Part shown: positions 33,089-41,415 of the stretch, piece by piece
Numbering within the stretch: position 1 is the stretch's first letter
Layout: every line of letters begins with the position of its first letter
From: Streptomyces bottropensis ATCC 25435
GTDB lineage: Bacteria; Actinomycetota; Actinomycetes; Streptomycetales; Streptomycetaceae
Assembly: GCF_000383595.1 (NCBI RefSeq)
Contig: NZ_KB911581.1
Coordinates: 8,205,519 to 8,269,518 of the forward strand
DNA length: 64,000 nt
Direction of reading: 5' to 3'
Notes under the pieces: model-generated
Database searches by the model: none
What the model was told of the DNA's origin: nothing
The model's input: the letters and a program-made list of their open reading frames with translations, nothing else
Position numbers and translations under genes: made by a program

Positions 33089-33201
33089 CGCTCCGCCGGG
33101 GTTCGGGGTGGGGTCGTCGGGGTCGCGGCGTCCGTGGGGGTGTCTAGGGCTGCCGGAGGTCGATGCGGGGCGGTGGGCGGGGCGTCGTCGCGGGCGCGGG
33201 C

Positions 33202-33299
33202 GACAGGCGACAGGCGACAGGCGACAGGCGACAGGCGACAGGCGACAGGCGACAGGCGACAGGCGACAGGCGACAGGCGACAGGCGACAGGCGACAGGC
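33202..33299 (+). repeat. GACAGGC heptamer array, 14 perfect copies
   Basis: Fourteen uninterrupted GACAGGC units (98 bp) in the 353-bp gap after the marR gene. Being 7 bp long the unit does not preserve frame. A smaller array, TGCTTGATG twice plus TGCTTGTCG, lies near 33390-33420. No gene is seen in the gap. Confidence 0.98.
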
Positions 33300-33441
33300 T
33301 CCGGACGTCGTGATTCGGACGTCGGGTGACGGGCTTCGGCCGCCTGTGGGCGCGGTTCCTCCGAGCGTTCCGGGCCCGGTCGGCCGGTCGTGCTTGATGT
33401 GCTTGATGTGCTTGTCGTGCTGAGTTCGCGTGCGGGATGAC

Positions 33442-33485
33442 GGGAGGGGTGGGGCAGGGGACTCCGTCCCTGCCCCACCCCTCCC
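33442..33485. terminator. Bidirectional terminator with an 18-bp perfect stem
   Basis: GGGAGGGGTGGGGCAGGG (33442-33459) pairs perfectly with 33468-33485 around an 8-base loop. It sits 23 bp from the stop codon of the minus-strand efflux gene and closes the plus-strand marR side too. Confidence 0.9.
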
Positions 33486-33508
33486 CTTCCGTCAGTCCGG
33501 GTCCGCTG

Positions 33509-35080
33509 TCAGTGGGCGATCACCGGGACCTTGAGCTCATCCGTCGCGTCCGCGTCCGATCCCGCCGTCGCCGTCATGTCGGGCTTGCCCGTCGTGACGA
33601 AGGTGAAGGCGATGGTGGCGGCGGCCACCAGGATGCCCACGGCGAACCAGATGGCGGTGGTGTAGCCGTTGACCATGCCCTGGAGCTGGACCAGCTGGGC
33701 GGCCGGCTTCGAGGTGGCCGAACCGATGTGGTCCGCGACGTAGGACGTGGTCGCGGAGGCGGCGACCGTGTTCAGCAGCGCCGTGCCGATGGCACCGCCG
33801 ACCTGCTGCGAGGTGTTGACCATGGCGGAGGCCACACCCGCGTCACGCGGTTCGACGCCGTACGTCGCCAGGGACATCGCCGGCATGAACGCCGTACCCA
33901 TACCGAGGCCGAGCAGCAGCTGGGCCGGCAGCAGCAGACCGGCGTACGAGGAGTCGACCTCCATCTGCGTCAGCAGCAGCATGCCGAGACCGGCGACCAG
34001 GAAGCCCGGGGCCATCAGCAGGCGCGGCGGGACCCGGGTCATGAGGCGGGTGCCGATCTGGGTCGAGCCGGTGATCATGCCCACGATCATGGGCAGGAAG
34101 GCGAAGCCCGTCTTGACCGGCGAGTACCCCTTCACGATCTGCAGGTAGTAGGTCAGGAAGAGGAACAGGCCGAACATCGCGATGATCGCGAGGCCGAGGG
34201 AGAGGTAGACACCGCCACGGTTGCGCTCGGTGATGACGCGCAGCGGCAGCAGCGGGGCCTTGACCTTGGACTCGACGAGCACGAAGGTCGCGAGGAGCAC
34301 CGCCGAGGCGACGAACAGCGTGATCGTCATCGAGTCCCCCCAGCCCTCGGACTCGGCCCGCGTGAAGCCGTAGACCAGGGAGACCAGGCCCAGGGTGGAC
34401 AGGACGACGCCGGGGATGTCGAGCGGGGAACGGTTGCGGCCGCCCGCCGGCTCACGGATGACGAAGTACGCGCCGACCGCCGCGATCACCGCGAACGGGA
34501 TGTTGACGAAGAACGTCCAGCGCCAGTCCAGGTACTCGGTGAGGAAGCCGCCGAGGATCAGGCCCACGGCACCGCCGCCACCGGCGATCGCACCGTAGAT
34601 GCCGAACGCCTTGGCGCGCTCTTTGGCGTCGGTGAACATCACGGCCAGAAGGGAGAGCGCGGCAGGCGCGAGCAGCGCGCCGAAGGCGCCCTGGAGCGCG
34701 CGGGCGCCCAGCATCATCGCCTCACCGGTGGCCGCGCCGCCCAGCGCGGAGGCACCGGCGAAGCCGATCAGACCGGTGACGAAGGTGCGCTTGCGGCCCC
34801 ACAGGTCGGAGATACGGCCGCCGAAGAGGAGCAGACCGCCGAAGGCCAGCGCGTACGCGGTGATGACCCACTGGCGGTTGCCGTCCGATATCCCCAGATC
34901 CTGCTGGGCGGAGGGAAGGGCGATGTTCACGATGGTCGCGTCGAGCACGACCATCAGCTGGGCGAGGGCGATGAAGACGAGCGCTTTCCAGCGGGTGGCG
35001 TGCGCGTCGTTTCGCTGATCGGCCGCCGACCCGGGTGTTCCGGAGGCGCCGCGGACTGTTTCGGACATGGAGGTACCCAC
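33509..35080 (-). CDS. DHA2-family (EmrB/QacA) drug efflux MFS transporter
   Basis: 523 aa from GTG 35080; ATG 35068 is an alternative and neither has a strong ribosome site. Segment 1 has MVVLDATIVNIALPSAQQDL and motif A is GGRISDLWGRKRTFVTGL. The second half has VNTSQQVGGAIGTALLNTV, characteristic of 14-TMS exporters. It is downstream of, and on the same strand as, a TetR gene. The 234-bp intervening region carries five degenerate 22-25-bp repeats that probably serve as regulator sites. Confidence 0.92.
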   Translation of the reverse strand: MGTSMSETVRGASGTPGSAADQRNDAHATRWKALVFIALAQLMVVLDATIVNIALPSAQQDLGISDGNRQWVITAYALAFGGLLLFGGRISDLWGRKRTFVTGLIGFAGASALGGAATGEAMMLGARALQGAFGALLAPAALSLLAVMFTDAKERAKAFGIYGAIAGGGGAVGLILGGFLTEYLDWRWTFFVNIPFAVIAAVGAYFVIREPAGGRNRSPLDIPGVVLSTLGLVSLVYGFTRAESEGWGDSMTITLFVASAVLLATFVLVESKVKAPLLPLRVITERNRGGVYLSLGLAIIAMFGLFLFLTYYLQIVKGYSPVKTGFAFLPMIVGMITGSTQIGTRLMTRVPPRLLMAPGFLVAGLGMLLLTQMEVDSSYAGLLLPAQLLLGLGMGTAFMPAMSLATYGVEPRDAGVASAMVNTSQQVGGAIGTALLNTVAASATTSYVADHIGSATSKPAAQLVQLQGMVNGYTTAIWFAVGILVAAATIAFTFVTTGKPDMTATAGSDADATDELKVPVIAH

Positions 35081-35101
35081 TTCGGGACTTCGTGACGGAA
35101 A

Positions 35102-35211
35102 GATCGGTATCGGGTGACGGAAAGATCGGTATGAGGTGACGAAAGTGATCGGTATGAGGTGGTGCCCGAGCGATCGTCATCGGATGACGCGGCGATCGGT
35201 ACCGGGTGCGG
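35102..35211 (-). promoter_or_regulatory. Five degenerate 18-25-bp repeats upstream of the efflux gene
   Basis: Units begin GATCGGTAT(C/G) or close variants at 35102, 35124, 35147, 35172 and 35194, most continuing with GGTGACG. The unit at 35172 contains the perfect 15-bp dyad CGTCATC-G-GATGACG (35175-35189). The block covers the expected promoter of the efflux gene. It could be an operator array or decayed duplications. Confidence 0.6.
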
Positions 35212-35260
35212 TCAAGGGCGTCGCGAGGGAGGGCGTGTCGTCGTCGACAGCCTCGGGGTC

Positions 35261-35300
35261 AGCGGTTCAGCGGTTCAGCGGTTCAGCGGTTCAGCGGTTC
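35261..35300 (+). repeat. 8-bp tandem repeat AGCGGTTC x5
   Basis: Five perfect AGCGGTTC units, 15 bp beyond the 3' end of the tetR gene. Confidence 0.97.
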
Positions 35301-35314
35301 AGTGAGTCTGTGGT

Positions 35315-35968
35315 TCAGGAAGGGCACGGCCTCCGTAGGTCCTCCACGGTCACCGGGGCACCGGGCAGTTCGGAGGGAGCCGGGGCGCGCAGGCCGTCCA
35401 GGAACAGTTGGAGATGGCGGTGGAGGAAGCGGTCGGCGCCCCCGCACTGGGTGCCGGCCGGGGGCCTGCTGAGCTGGCTGACGGCGATCATCAGGTCGCC
35501 GACGCCCACGTCGGGGCGCAGCTGCCCGGCGTCCCGGGCGCGCTGCATGATCCCCTCGACCTGATCCTCCAGGCGCTCACGCGCCGCCTCCAGGTCGGGG
35601 TGGTGCGTGTCGAACGTGCTCTGGATCATCGGGCAGAGGGCACTGATCCGCTCGTCGGCCGAGGTGTGCACGAAGCGCGAGAGCGCCTCGAACGCGTCAC
35701 CGGTCTCGGTGAGCGCGGCCTCGGCCGCGAGGGCCGTACGGTCCATGACCGAGCAGACGACCTCACGGACCAGCGCTTCGCGGTCCGGGAAGTTGCGGTA
35801 CAGCGTGGCGTTGCCGACGCCGGCCCGGCGGGCGACCTCGTCGAGCGGCACATCGGGGCCGAACTCCACGAACATCTCCCGGGCGGCACCGACGATCCGC
35901 TCCCGATTGCGCAGGGCGTCGGCCCGGGGGCGGGACACCTTGCGACGTACGGCGGTGGCGGTCTCCAC
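35315..35968 (-). CDS. TetR-family regulator
   Basis: 217 aa from GTG 35968, chosen for the strong AGAGGAG seven bases upstream; earlier frames have no ribosome site. HTH: ERIVGAAREMFVEFGPDVPL, DEVARRAGVGNATLYRNFPD. The ligand domain is typical of the QacR/AcrR group. The gene precedes a DHA2 efflux pump on the same strand. Two identical-spacing dyads upstream are the likely autoregulatory operators. Confidence 0.92.
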   Translation of the reverse strand: METATAVRRKVSRPRADALRNRERIVGAAREMFVEFGPDVPLDEVARRAGVGNATLYRNFPDREALVREVVCSVMDRTALAAEAALTETGDAFEALSRFVHTSADERISALCPMIQSTFDTHHPDLEAARERLEDQVEGIMQRARDAGQLRPDVGVGDLMIAVSQLSRPPAGTQCGGADRFLHRHLQLFLDGLRAPAPSELPGAPVTVEDLRRPCPS

Positions 35969-36022
35969 GGCGTACTCCTCTGCTGACTGATCCGGTGGTG
36001 TGGGGGGCGCCCGGTGGCGATC

Positions 36023-36079
36023 CGGGGATGGAGTCCCCGTTTCGCTCGGACACATGGCTAAACGGGGAAACGATCCCCG
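36023..36079. promoter_or_regulatory. Pair of TetR-type operators (CGGGGA-N5-TCCCCG)
   Basis: Dyad A at 36023-36039 and dyad B at 36063-36079, both CGGGGA-N5-TCCCCG, with centres 40 bp apart. They are themselves arranged as an inverted repeat through the outer TCCCCGTTT / AAACGGGGA. They lie 55-111 bp upstream of the tetR start codon in the 409-bp gap 35969-36377, which holds no gene. Confidence 0.7.
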
Positions 36080-36166
36080 GTTATTTCCCCTCACCGAAGA
36101 CTTTTCCTGTGACCTGGATCACACGTGGATGTCATGCGGATGATGGTCCGAAACGCCTCCGGATCG

Positions 36167-36216
36167 CCTCCGGACCTCATCTCGACCACGCCCTCCGGAC
36201 CTCATCTCGACCACGC
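36167..36216 (+). repeat. 25-bp tandem duplication
   Basis: CCTCCGGACCTCATCTCGAC plus five more bases occurs twice in tandem, at 36167-36191 and 36192-36216, with a partial third copy after it. Confidence 0.9.
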
Positions 36217-36377
36217 CTCGGCTACGCCTCGACCACGGGCGGATGAGCCGCCGCGCGTCCGGGCGCCGATGCCCACGTTCGGCCCTTCCAGCGCGCGCCC
36301 GCGCACCCCTCGAACCAGGGTGATCGAAGGAGGACAGCCTCGTCACGGACGGCTGCCGTGGAGTGAAGGGCGCGTGG

Positions 36378-37679
36378 ATGCAGCAGCCGTTCCGCCGAAA
36401 CGGGATACCCCCGCGCCGGATACGTCCGCGCCGCGTCGTCGCGCTCGCCTCCGTCACCGCCCTCACCCTCGCGGTCAGCACCTCCGCCGGTACCGGGCAC
36501 CTGGTGGCGAAGGACACCACGACGGCCGCGGGGGCCACGGCCCCGGTCCGCGGTACGGCGCTCAACCCCTGCATGATCCGCGGCCCGCTCGGTACCCAGA
36601 TGTCCGAGGGCATCCCGACCCCGCCCGGCTACGCCCGCTCCACCGGCACGGTCCGCGCCCTCAACCTGATGATCGACTTCTCCGACGCGCCCGGCGAGGG
36701 CAGCGCGATGGACCGCTTCGCGGAGTTCGCCCCGCAGACCCAGAAGTGGTTCAGGACCAGTAGTTACGGCCGTATCGACTACCGCCCCGAGGCCCCGCTC
36801 ACCGAGTGGCTGCGGATGCCGAAGTCCTTCCGTTCCTACGGCATAGAGCGCGGCGCCCCCTTCGACCCCGGCTACCGCCGGCTGGTGCAGGACATGGTGC
36901 GGGCCGCCGATCCGCTCGTGGACTTCCGGGCGTACGACCTCATCAACGTCCTCGTCACCCCGAACGCGGGGCCCTCCGCCCTCGACACCGTCCTGTCGGT
37001 GACCTTCGCCGGCAACCGGGAGGCGCCGATCGCGGACGGCGTGCCGGTCGCCAACGCGTCGTTCGTCTACAGCCGCCAGGACGACGGCTCGGGCTCGTAC
37101 GCGGACACCGGGTACCGGGTCCTCCCCCACGAGAACGGCCATGTCTTCGGGCTGCCCGACCTCTACACGCACGAGGGCGGGGGCGCCGTCGGGCACTGGG
37201 ACATCATGAGCGAGGACTGGGGCGTCGAGAACGATCTGCTGGGCTGGCACAAGTGGAAGCTCGGGTGGCTCGACGAGACACAGGTCGGCTGCGCGGCGAC
37301 GGCCGGCGCTGTCGAGTACGCGCTGACCCCGCTCGCCACCGCCGGGGGCGCGAAGCTGGTCGTCGTCCCGCTCAGCTCCCGGACGGCGTACGTCGCCGAG
37401 TTGCGGACGCGGGCGGGCAACGACGCGGTGGTGTGCCGACCGGGTGTGCTCGTGTACCGGGTCGACGCGACGGTCGACACCGGGAACGGGCCCATCAGGG
37501 TGCACGACTCCCGCCGGGACAGCGGGGGGTGCACGCGCAGCCCCAACGTCCACGCGGAGCTGTCCGACGCGCCGCTCGTCTCCGGTGAGACGTTCAAGGA
37601 CAGGCGGGCGAGGGTGGAGATCGCCGTGGCGGGGGTGGGTGCCGGGGGAAGCCATCGGGTGGTGGTTCGGCGGGGGTGA
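36378..37679 (+). CDS. Secreted M6-family (immune inhibitor A-like) metalloprotease
   Basis: 433 aa from ATG 36378 (GAAGGG seven bases upstream; GTG 36363 is an alternative). The export signal has an Arg-rich n-region (RRNGIPPRRIRPRR) and the hydrophobic VVALASVTALTLAV, so Sec or Tat export is possible. The zinc site is HENGHVFGLPDLY (His251, Glu252, His255, then Asp), followed by the GHWDIMSEDWG Met-turn-like region. The M6 pattern of a small-domain start with ALNLMIDFSD is clear. An extracellular protease of unknown substrate. Confidence 0.9.
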   Translation: MQQPFRRNGIPPRRIRPRRVVALASVTALTLAVSTSAGTGHLVAKDTTTAAGATAPVRGTALNPCMIRGPLGTQMSEGIPTPPGYARSTGTVRALNLMIDFSDAPGEGSAMDRFAEFAPQTQKWFRTSSYGRIDYRPEAPLTEWLRMPKSFRSYGIERGAPFDPGYRRLVQDMVRAADPLVDFRAYDLINVLVTPNAGPSALDTVLSVTFAGNREAPIADGVPVANASFVYSRQDDGSGSYADTGYRVLPHENGHVFGLPDLYTHEGGGAVGHWDIMSEDWGVENDLLGWHKWKLGWLDETQVGCAATAGAVEYALTPLATAGGAKLVVVPLSSRTAYVAELRTRAGNDAVVCRPGVLVYRVDATVDTGNGPIRVHDSRRDSGGCTRSPNVHAELSDAPLVSGETFKDRRARVEIAVAGVGAGGSHRVVVRRG

Positions 37680-38028
37680 GGAGAGTGTGGGGGGCGGCTG
37701 GGTCCGGGGTCAGGTGAGGGTCCGGCGTCAGGTACGGGTCCGGGTCAGTACGACGGGTCCGGGGGCTGGTACGGGTCCTGGGGTCAGGTACGAGTCCGGG
37801 GGCCGGTCGCTCGGTCCCCCGTGCCCCTGAGGCACCAGGCAGCCCTGCGTACCTGAACGGCGACGGCCCTTCGGGCGCCGGAAAGCACCGGGTGCAGCCC
37901 CTGCTTTTCAGGGGCGCGGGGAACTGCGCGAGAAGCCCCACCGGGCCCGCACCCGCCGACGCACCCGTACCCCCGAGCCAAGAGGCGCCCCGCGCGGCGG
38001 CGCGAGCGGGCCGCATTACCGTGAACCC
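37680..38028. other. Intergenic region with GGTACGGGTC-like repeats and a dispersed repeat
   Basis: About 350 bp without a gene. The first half has imperfect CGGGGTCAGGT/ACGGGTC repeats. The second half, 37897-37955, has the hairpin GCCCCTG-CTTTT-CAGGGGC followed by GCGGGGAACTGCGCGAGAAG, which I recognise as an abundant Streptomyces intergenic repeat. Confidence 0.65.
37897..37955 (+). repeat. Streptomyces dispersed repeat (GGGGCGCGGGGAACTGCGCG type)
   Basis: Hairpin-forming left part and the core GGGGCGCGGGGAACTGCGCG. A second copy of the core, in opposite orientation, lies at 27409-27448 inside the 5' end of the DHA2 gene. Recognition as a common Streptomyces repeat is from memory. Confidence 0.6.
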
Positions 38029-39747
38029 ATGCTCCCGAACGTCCCAGGCCCGGCCCCGGCCCCCGCCCTCGCGCCGGCGTCAGCCCCCGCGCCCGCGCCG
38101 GCCGAAGCCGTCGCCCCCCTGATGCGGGGCATCACCGTGCTGCGCCGGCTCACCGACGCGGACGGAACGCTGAGCCCGAGCGCGCTGGAGAAGGCCACCG
38201 GACTCGCGCGCTCCACGGTCGACCGGATCACGGCGACGCTGGCCCGCATGGGCTACGTACGACTGGACGGCCGCGACGTCGTCCTCGCCCCCCGCCTGAT
38301 GGAGCTGGGCAACGCCTACCTGGCCGCCCTCCGCCTCCCCCGCCTCCTCGACGCCCACGCGGACGCCCTCGCCGACGAGCTGGACGAGTCGATGTCCCTC
38401 GCGGTCCGCGACCGGGACGGCGTCCGCTTCATCCACCAGGCGACCCGCCGCCGCGCGATGTCCCTCAGCTTCCGCATCGGCGACCTCCTCCCCGCCGAAC
38501 GCACCGCACCCGGCCCGCTGTTCGCCACCGAGTGGGAGCCGTCCGACTGGGCCCGGTGGCGGGCCCGCCGTACGGCCGACCCGGAGGGCCGCGGCTTCCC
38601 GGCCGTGCCTCCGCGCGCCGGCGCGTACGACGACTTCGAGGACCGTACGGCACGGGCGGGCGCCCAGGGCTGGGCACTGGACGACCAGTTGATCGAACCC
38701 GGGCTGGTCGCGGTGTCCGTACCCGTGCGGGACCCCCGTACACGACGGATCGTGTGTGTGGCGAACGTCGTCAGCCATACGAGCCGGCACACGGCGGAGT
38801 CCCTGCGGTCGACACTGCTGCCACGGCTGCGGGTGGCCGTGGCGGCGATGGAACGGGAACTGCGGGAGCTACGGGACCCCCCGCCGCCGGTCACCGCTGC
38901 GCGGGGCGACACCTCGGCCCCCTCCGGCCTCGCCGCCTGGACCGGCACCTCCAAGCAGGAACTGGGCCGGGAGTTCATCGAGTCCCTCGCCCGGGGGCTG
39001 ACCGTGATCACCTCGTTCGGCGAGGGGCGCGCGGAGCTGACCCTCACGGAGGTCGCCAGGGCCACCGGGCTCGCCCGCGCGACGGCCCGGCGCGCGCTGA
39101 TCACTCTCGAACACCTCGGGTACGTCGAGTCGTACGACCGCGTCTTCCGGCTCACGCCCCGCGTACTGGGCCTGGGCTTCCCGCCCCTGTCGATGCTTCC
39201 CCTTCCCCGCATCGCCGCACCGCACCTGGCCGAACTCTCCGCGCGGGTCCACGACTCGGCCTCCCTCGCGGTGCTCACCGGGGGTGGGGACGAGGTGCAG
39301 TACACGGCGCGGGTCGCCACGAGCCGCATCATGAGCGTCAACATCACCCTCGGCACCCGGCTGCCCGCGTACGCGACCTCGCTCGGCCGCGTCATGCTCG
39401 CCGACCTGCTCCCGAAGGCCCCACTCCCGCCCCCGGAACGTCTGGTCCCGCTGACCCCGCAGACGATCACCGACCGGCCGGAACTGCTGACCGTCCTGAA
39501 GCGGGTACGGGCCGCCGGATACGCCCTCGTCGACGGGGAGTTGGAGGAGGGGCTGCGGTCCGTCGCGGTGCCGGTGCGGGAGCGGGGCGGGCGGGTCGTC
39601 GCCGCGGTGAATGTCGCCATGCACAGCAGTCGGCGTTCGGTCGAGGAGTGTGTGGAGGAGGTTCTGCCTCAACTGCGGGACGCGGTCGGGCGGATCGAGG
39701 AGGAACTGGCGGTGGCGGGGATGTTCCGCCGCGTCCCGGAGGTCTGA
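38029..39747 (+). CDS. Double IclR-type transcriptional regulator
   Basis: 572 aa, about twice the usual IclR length. Two complete HTH-plus-effector modules are fused. The first HTH is SPSALEKATGLARSTVDRIT with effector domain to about residue 280. The second HTH is TLTEVARATGLARATARRAL, followed by a PcaR/PcaU-like effector domain with YATSLGRVMLADLL and SVAVPVRERGGRVVAAVNVA. The N-terminus is Pro/Ala-rich. Such tandem proteins occur in Streptomyces and probably regulate aromatic catabolism, but no catabolic gene is adjacent. It converges on the ABC operon with a one-base gap. Confidence 0.92.
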   Translation: MLPNVPGPAPAPALAPASAPAPAPAEAVAPLMRGITVLRRLTDADGTLSPSALEKATGLARSTVDRITATLARMGYVRLDGRDVVLAPRLMELGNAYLAALRLPRLLDAHADALADELDESMSLAVRDRDGVRFIHQATRRRAMSLSFRIGDLLPAERTAPGPLFATEWEPSDWARWRARRTADPEGRGFPAVPPRAGAYDDFEDRTARAGAQGWALDDQLIEPGLVAVSVPVRDPRTRRIVCVANVVSHTSRHTAESLRSTLLPRLRVAVAAMERELRELRDPPPPVTAARGDTSAPSGLAAWTGTSKQELGREFIESLARGLTVITSFGEGRAELTLTEVARATGLARATARRALITLEHLGYVESYDRVFRLTPRVLGLGFPPLSMLPLPRIAAPHLAELSARVHDSASLAVLTGGGDEVQYTARVATSRIMSVNITLGTRLPAYATSLGRVMLADLLPKAPLPPPERLVPLTPQTITDRPELLTVLKRVRAAGYALVDGELEEGLRSVAVPVRERGGRVVAAVNVAMHSSRRSVEECVEEVLPQLRDAVGRIEEELAVAGMFRRVPEV

Positions 39748-39748
39748 C

Positions 39749-40597
39749 CTACCCGTTGACCCCCGTGTACTTGCTCAGGCTCCAGTTCCACAGCAGCCTC
39801 GACAGGACGAACGCGGTGAGGCCGATGAAGGGGGAGGCCACCGCCAGTGCCTGCGGTACGCCCATCGCGTCGCCGTGCCCGGTCAGTACGCCGGCGGGGA
39901 AGTACGCGATGAAGGCGAGCGGGACGACGAAGGTGAACGCGGCGGACACGGCCCTCGGGAGGATGCTGAGGGGGTAGCTGCCGAAGGTCCCCATCAGCTC
40001 CTCCAGCCACTGGCTCCAGTAGGCGGTGGCCGGGAAGTGCAGCGCGGCGGCGGCCAGGGCGGTGAAGAGCGCGGCCTCGACCAGCATGCCGCCGAGCACA
40101 CCGGCCAGCACGTACGTGACCCGGCCCGCCGTCCAGTCGAGGGAGCTGCGCTGCAGCGTGGCGACGAACAGCCCGGCCGCGACGACCAGGTCGCCGATCG
40201 CGTTGACCGGGAAGAAGGCCAGCTGAACCTGCCGGTAGACCGGCATCGGGCGGATCAGGCAGGGGTCGACGACCCCCTCCTGGACGAGGACCTGCATGTA
40301 CTGGACGCGGCCGAGGAAGAGTACGTACAGCCCATGGGCCAGCATGCGCATGCTGGCGATGAGCAGCACGTCGGAGCTGGACCAGCCGCCGAGTCCGGGG
40401 AACCGCGTGAGCAGCACCGAGGCGAAGACGACGATGGAGACCTGCCAGATCGCCCCGACGGCGACGTTCATCAGGAACTCGCCCCGGTACTCCAGCCGGG
40501 CCTTGAAGTTGAGCCTGGTGATCCGCCACACCACCCGCCAGGCGTGCGCCGGTCCGTGGGGAGGGGTCCTGTGGGGTGTGTGTCCGGTCCTCGTCAT
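39749..40597 (-). CDS. ABC-2 family exporter permease
   Basis: 282 aa from ATG 40597, chosen because GGGAGG lies six bases upstream; ATG 40603 would abut it. Six membrane segments are predicted; the FKARLEYRGEFLMNVAVGAI start is typical of the ABC2_membrane_6 group that pairs with a second such permease. It overlaps or abuts the 40600-41412 permease, so both are made from one mRNA with the ATPase. The substrate is unknown; relatives are linked to drug or lipid export. Confidence 0.88.
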   Translation of the reverse strand: MTRTGHTPHRTPPHGPAHAWRVVWRITRLNFKARLEYRGEFLMNVAVGAIWQVSIVVFASVLLTRFPGLGGWSSSDVLLIASMRMLAHGLYVLFLGRVQYMQVLVQEGVVDPCLIRPMPVYRQVQLAFFPVNAIGDLVVAAGLFVATLQRSSLDWTAGRVTYVLAGVLGGMLVEAALFTALAAAALHFPATAYWSQWLEELMGTFGSYPLSILPRAVSAAFTFVVPLAFIAYFPAGVLTGHGDAMGVPQALAVASPFIGLTAFVLSRLLWNWSLSKYTGVNG

Positions 40598-40599
40598 GG

Positions 40600-41412
40600 T
40601 CATCCTCCCTGGGCCACGACGCGTCGGCCGGCCCGTTCCCAGAGCCGACGGGTGAGCAGCGCGAGCAGCACGATCCAGACGGCCTGCACCGCCATCTGCC
40701 CGAGGGAGTCGCCGACGCCGATCCGCCCGACGTAGATGGACAGCGGTACGCCGAGGGTCGCCTGGAACGGCAGGAACGCGCTGAGCGTGATGAACCAGTC
40801 CGGGAAGTACCAGAGCGGGGCGTACACGCCGGAGAGCAGGTTCTGCGCGAAGACGAGGATGAGCAGGGCCGCCTCGTTGCGCAGGGTCCAGAAGCACAGC
40901 AGGTCGACCAGCATCATCACGTAGTACAGGACCAGTTGGCCGAGCAGCATGCTGACCGCGAAGACCCCGGCGACGGCGGCCGAGGCGGGCGGGGCGACGA
41001 CCCCGACGGCGAGGGACAGCACGTATCCGGCGAGCACCCAGCCGAAGCCGTACAGCTGGTCGCCGAGGGCCCGCAGCGCGTAGTAGCGCTGGGGTTTCAT
41101 CGGCCGCAGGTACCAGTAGACGATCGTCCCGAAGTGCAGGTGCTGGATCACCGTGTCGCGGCCCGCGCGCCGGTCGAGGCCGCGGATGCGGTTCGCGAGC
41201 ACGGCGAGTACGGCGTAGCCGACGGCCTGGGTCTCGTCGAGCCCGGCGCTGGAGTCGGTGTTCGCGTACAGCCCGCGCCAGAGGTAGACGACCAGGCAGA
41301 CCTGGACGAGGAGCCGGATGGCGGTGGCGGTCATCCGGGGCGGGGCGAGCAGTTCGCCGCGGGGGGTGATCCAGGAGACGCGGCGGGCGCGGGAGAGGGT
41401 GGTGGGCTGCAT
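40600..41412 (-). CDS. ABC-2 family exporter permease
   Basis: 270 aa. Six membrane segments; QHLHFGTIVYWYLRPMKPQ and FWTLRNEAALLILVFAQNLL are characteristic of the same ABC2_membrane_6 family as its neighbour. It starts three bases after the ATPase stop codon. Together with the 39749 product it would form the heterodimeric membrane part of the exporter. Confidence 0.88.
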   Translation of the reverse strand: MQPTTLSRARRVSWITPRGELLAPPRMTATAIRLLVQVCLVVYLWRGLYANTDSSAGLDETQAVGYAVLAVLANRIRGLDRRAGRDTVIQHLHFGTIVYWYLRPMKPQRYYALRALGDQLYGFGWVLAGYVLSLAVGVVAPPASAAVAGVFAVSMLLGQLVLYYVMMLVDLLCFWTLRNEAALLILVFAQNLLSGVYAPLWYFPDWFITLSAFLPFQATLGVPLSIYVGRIGVGDSLGQMAVQAVWIVLLALLTRRLWERAGRRVVAQGG

Positions 41413-41415
41413 GGC

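Noticed and set aside
33202..33299. CRISPR array
   Set aside because: Units are contiguous heptamers with no spacers, and no cas genes are present.
32540..33478. Minus-strand frame with RLSPVAC repeats over marR
   Set aside because: The repetitive part is the translated GACAGGC array and the rest is antisense to the MarR gene.
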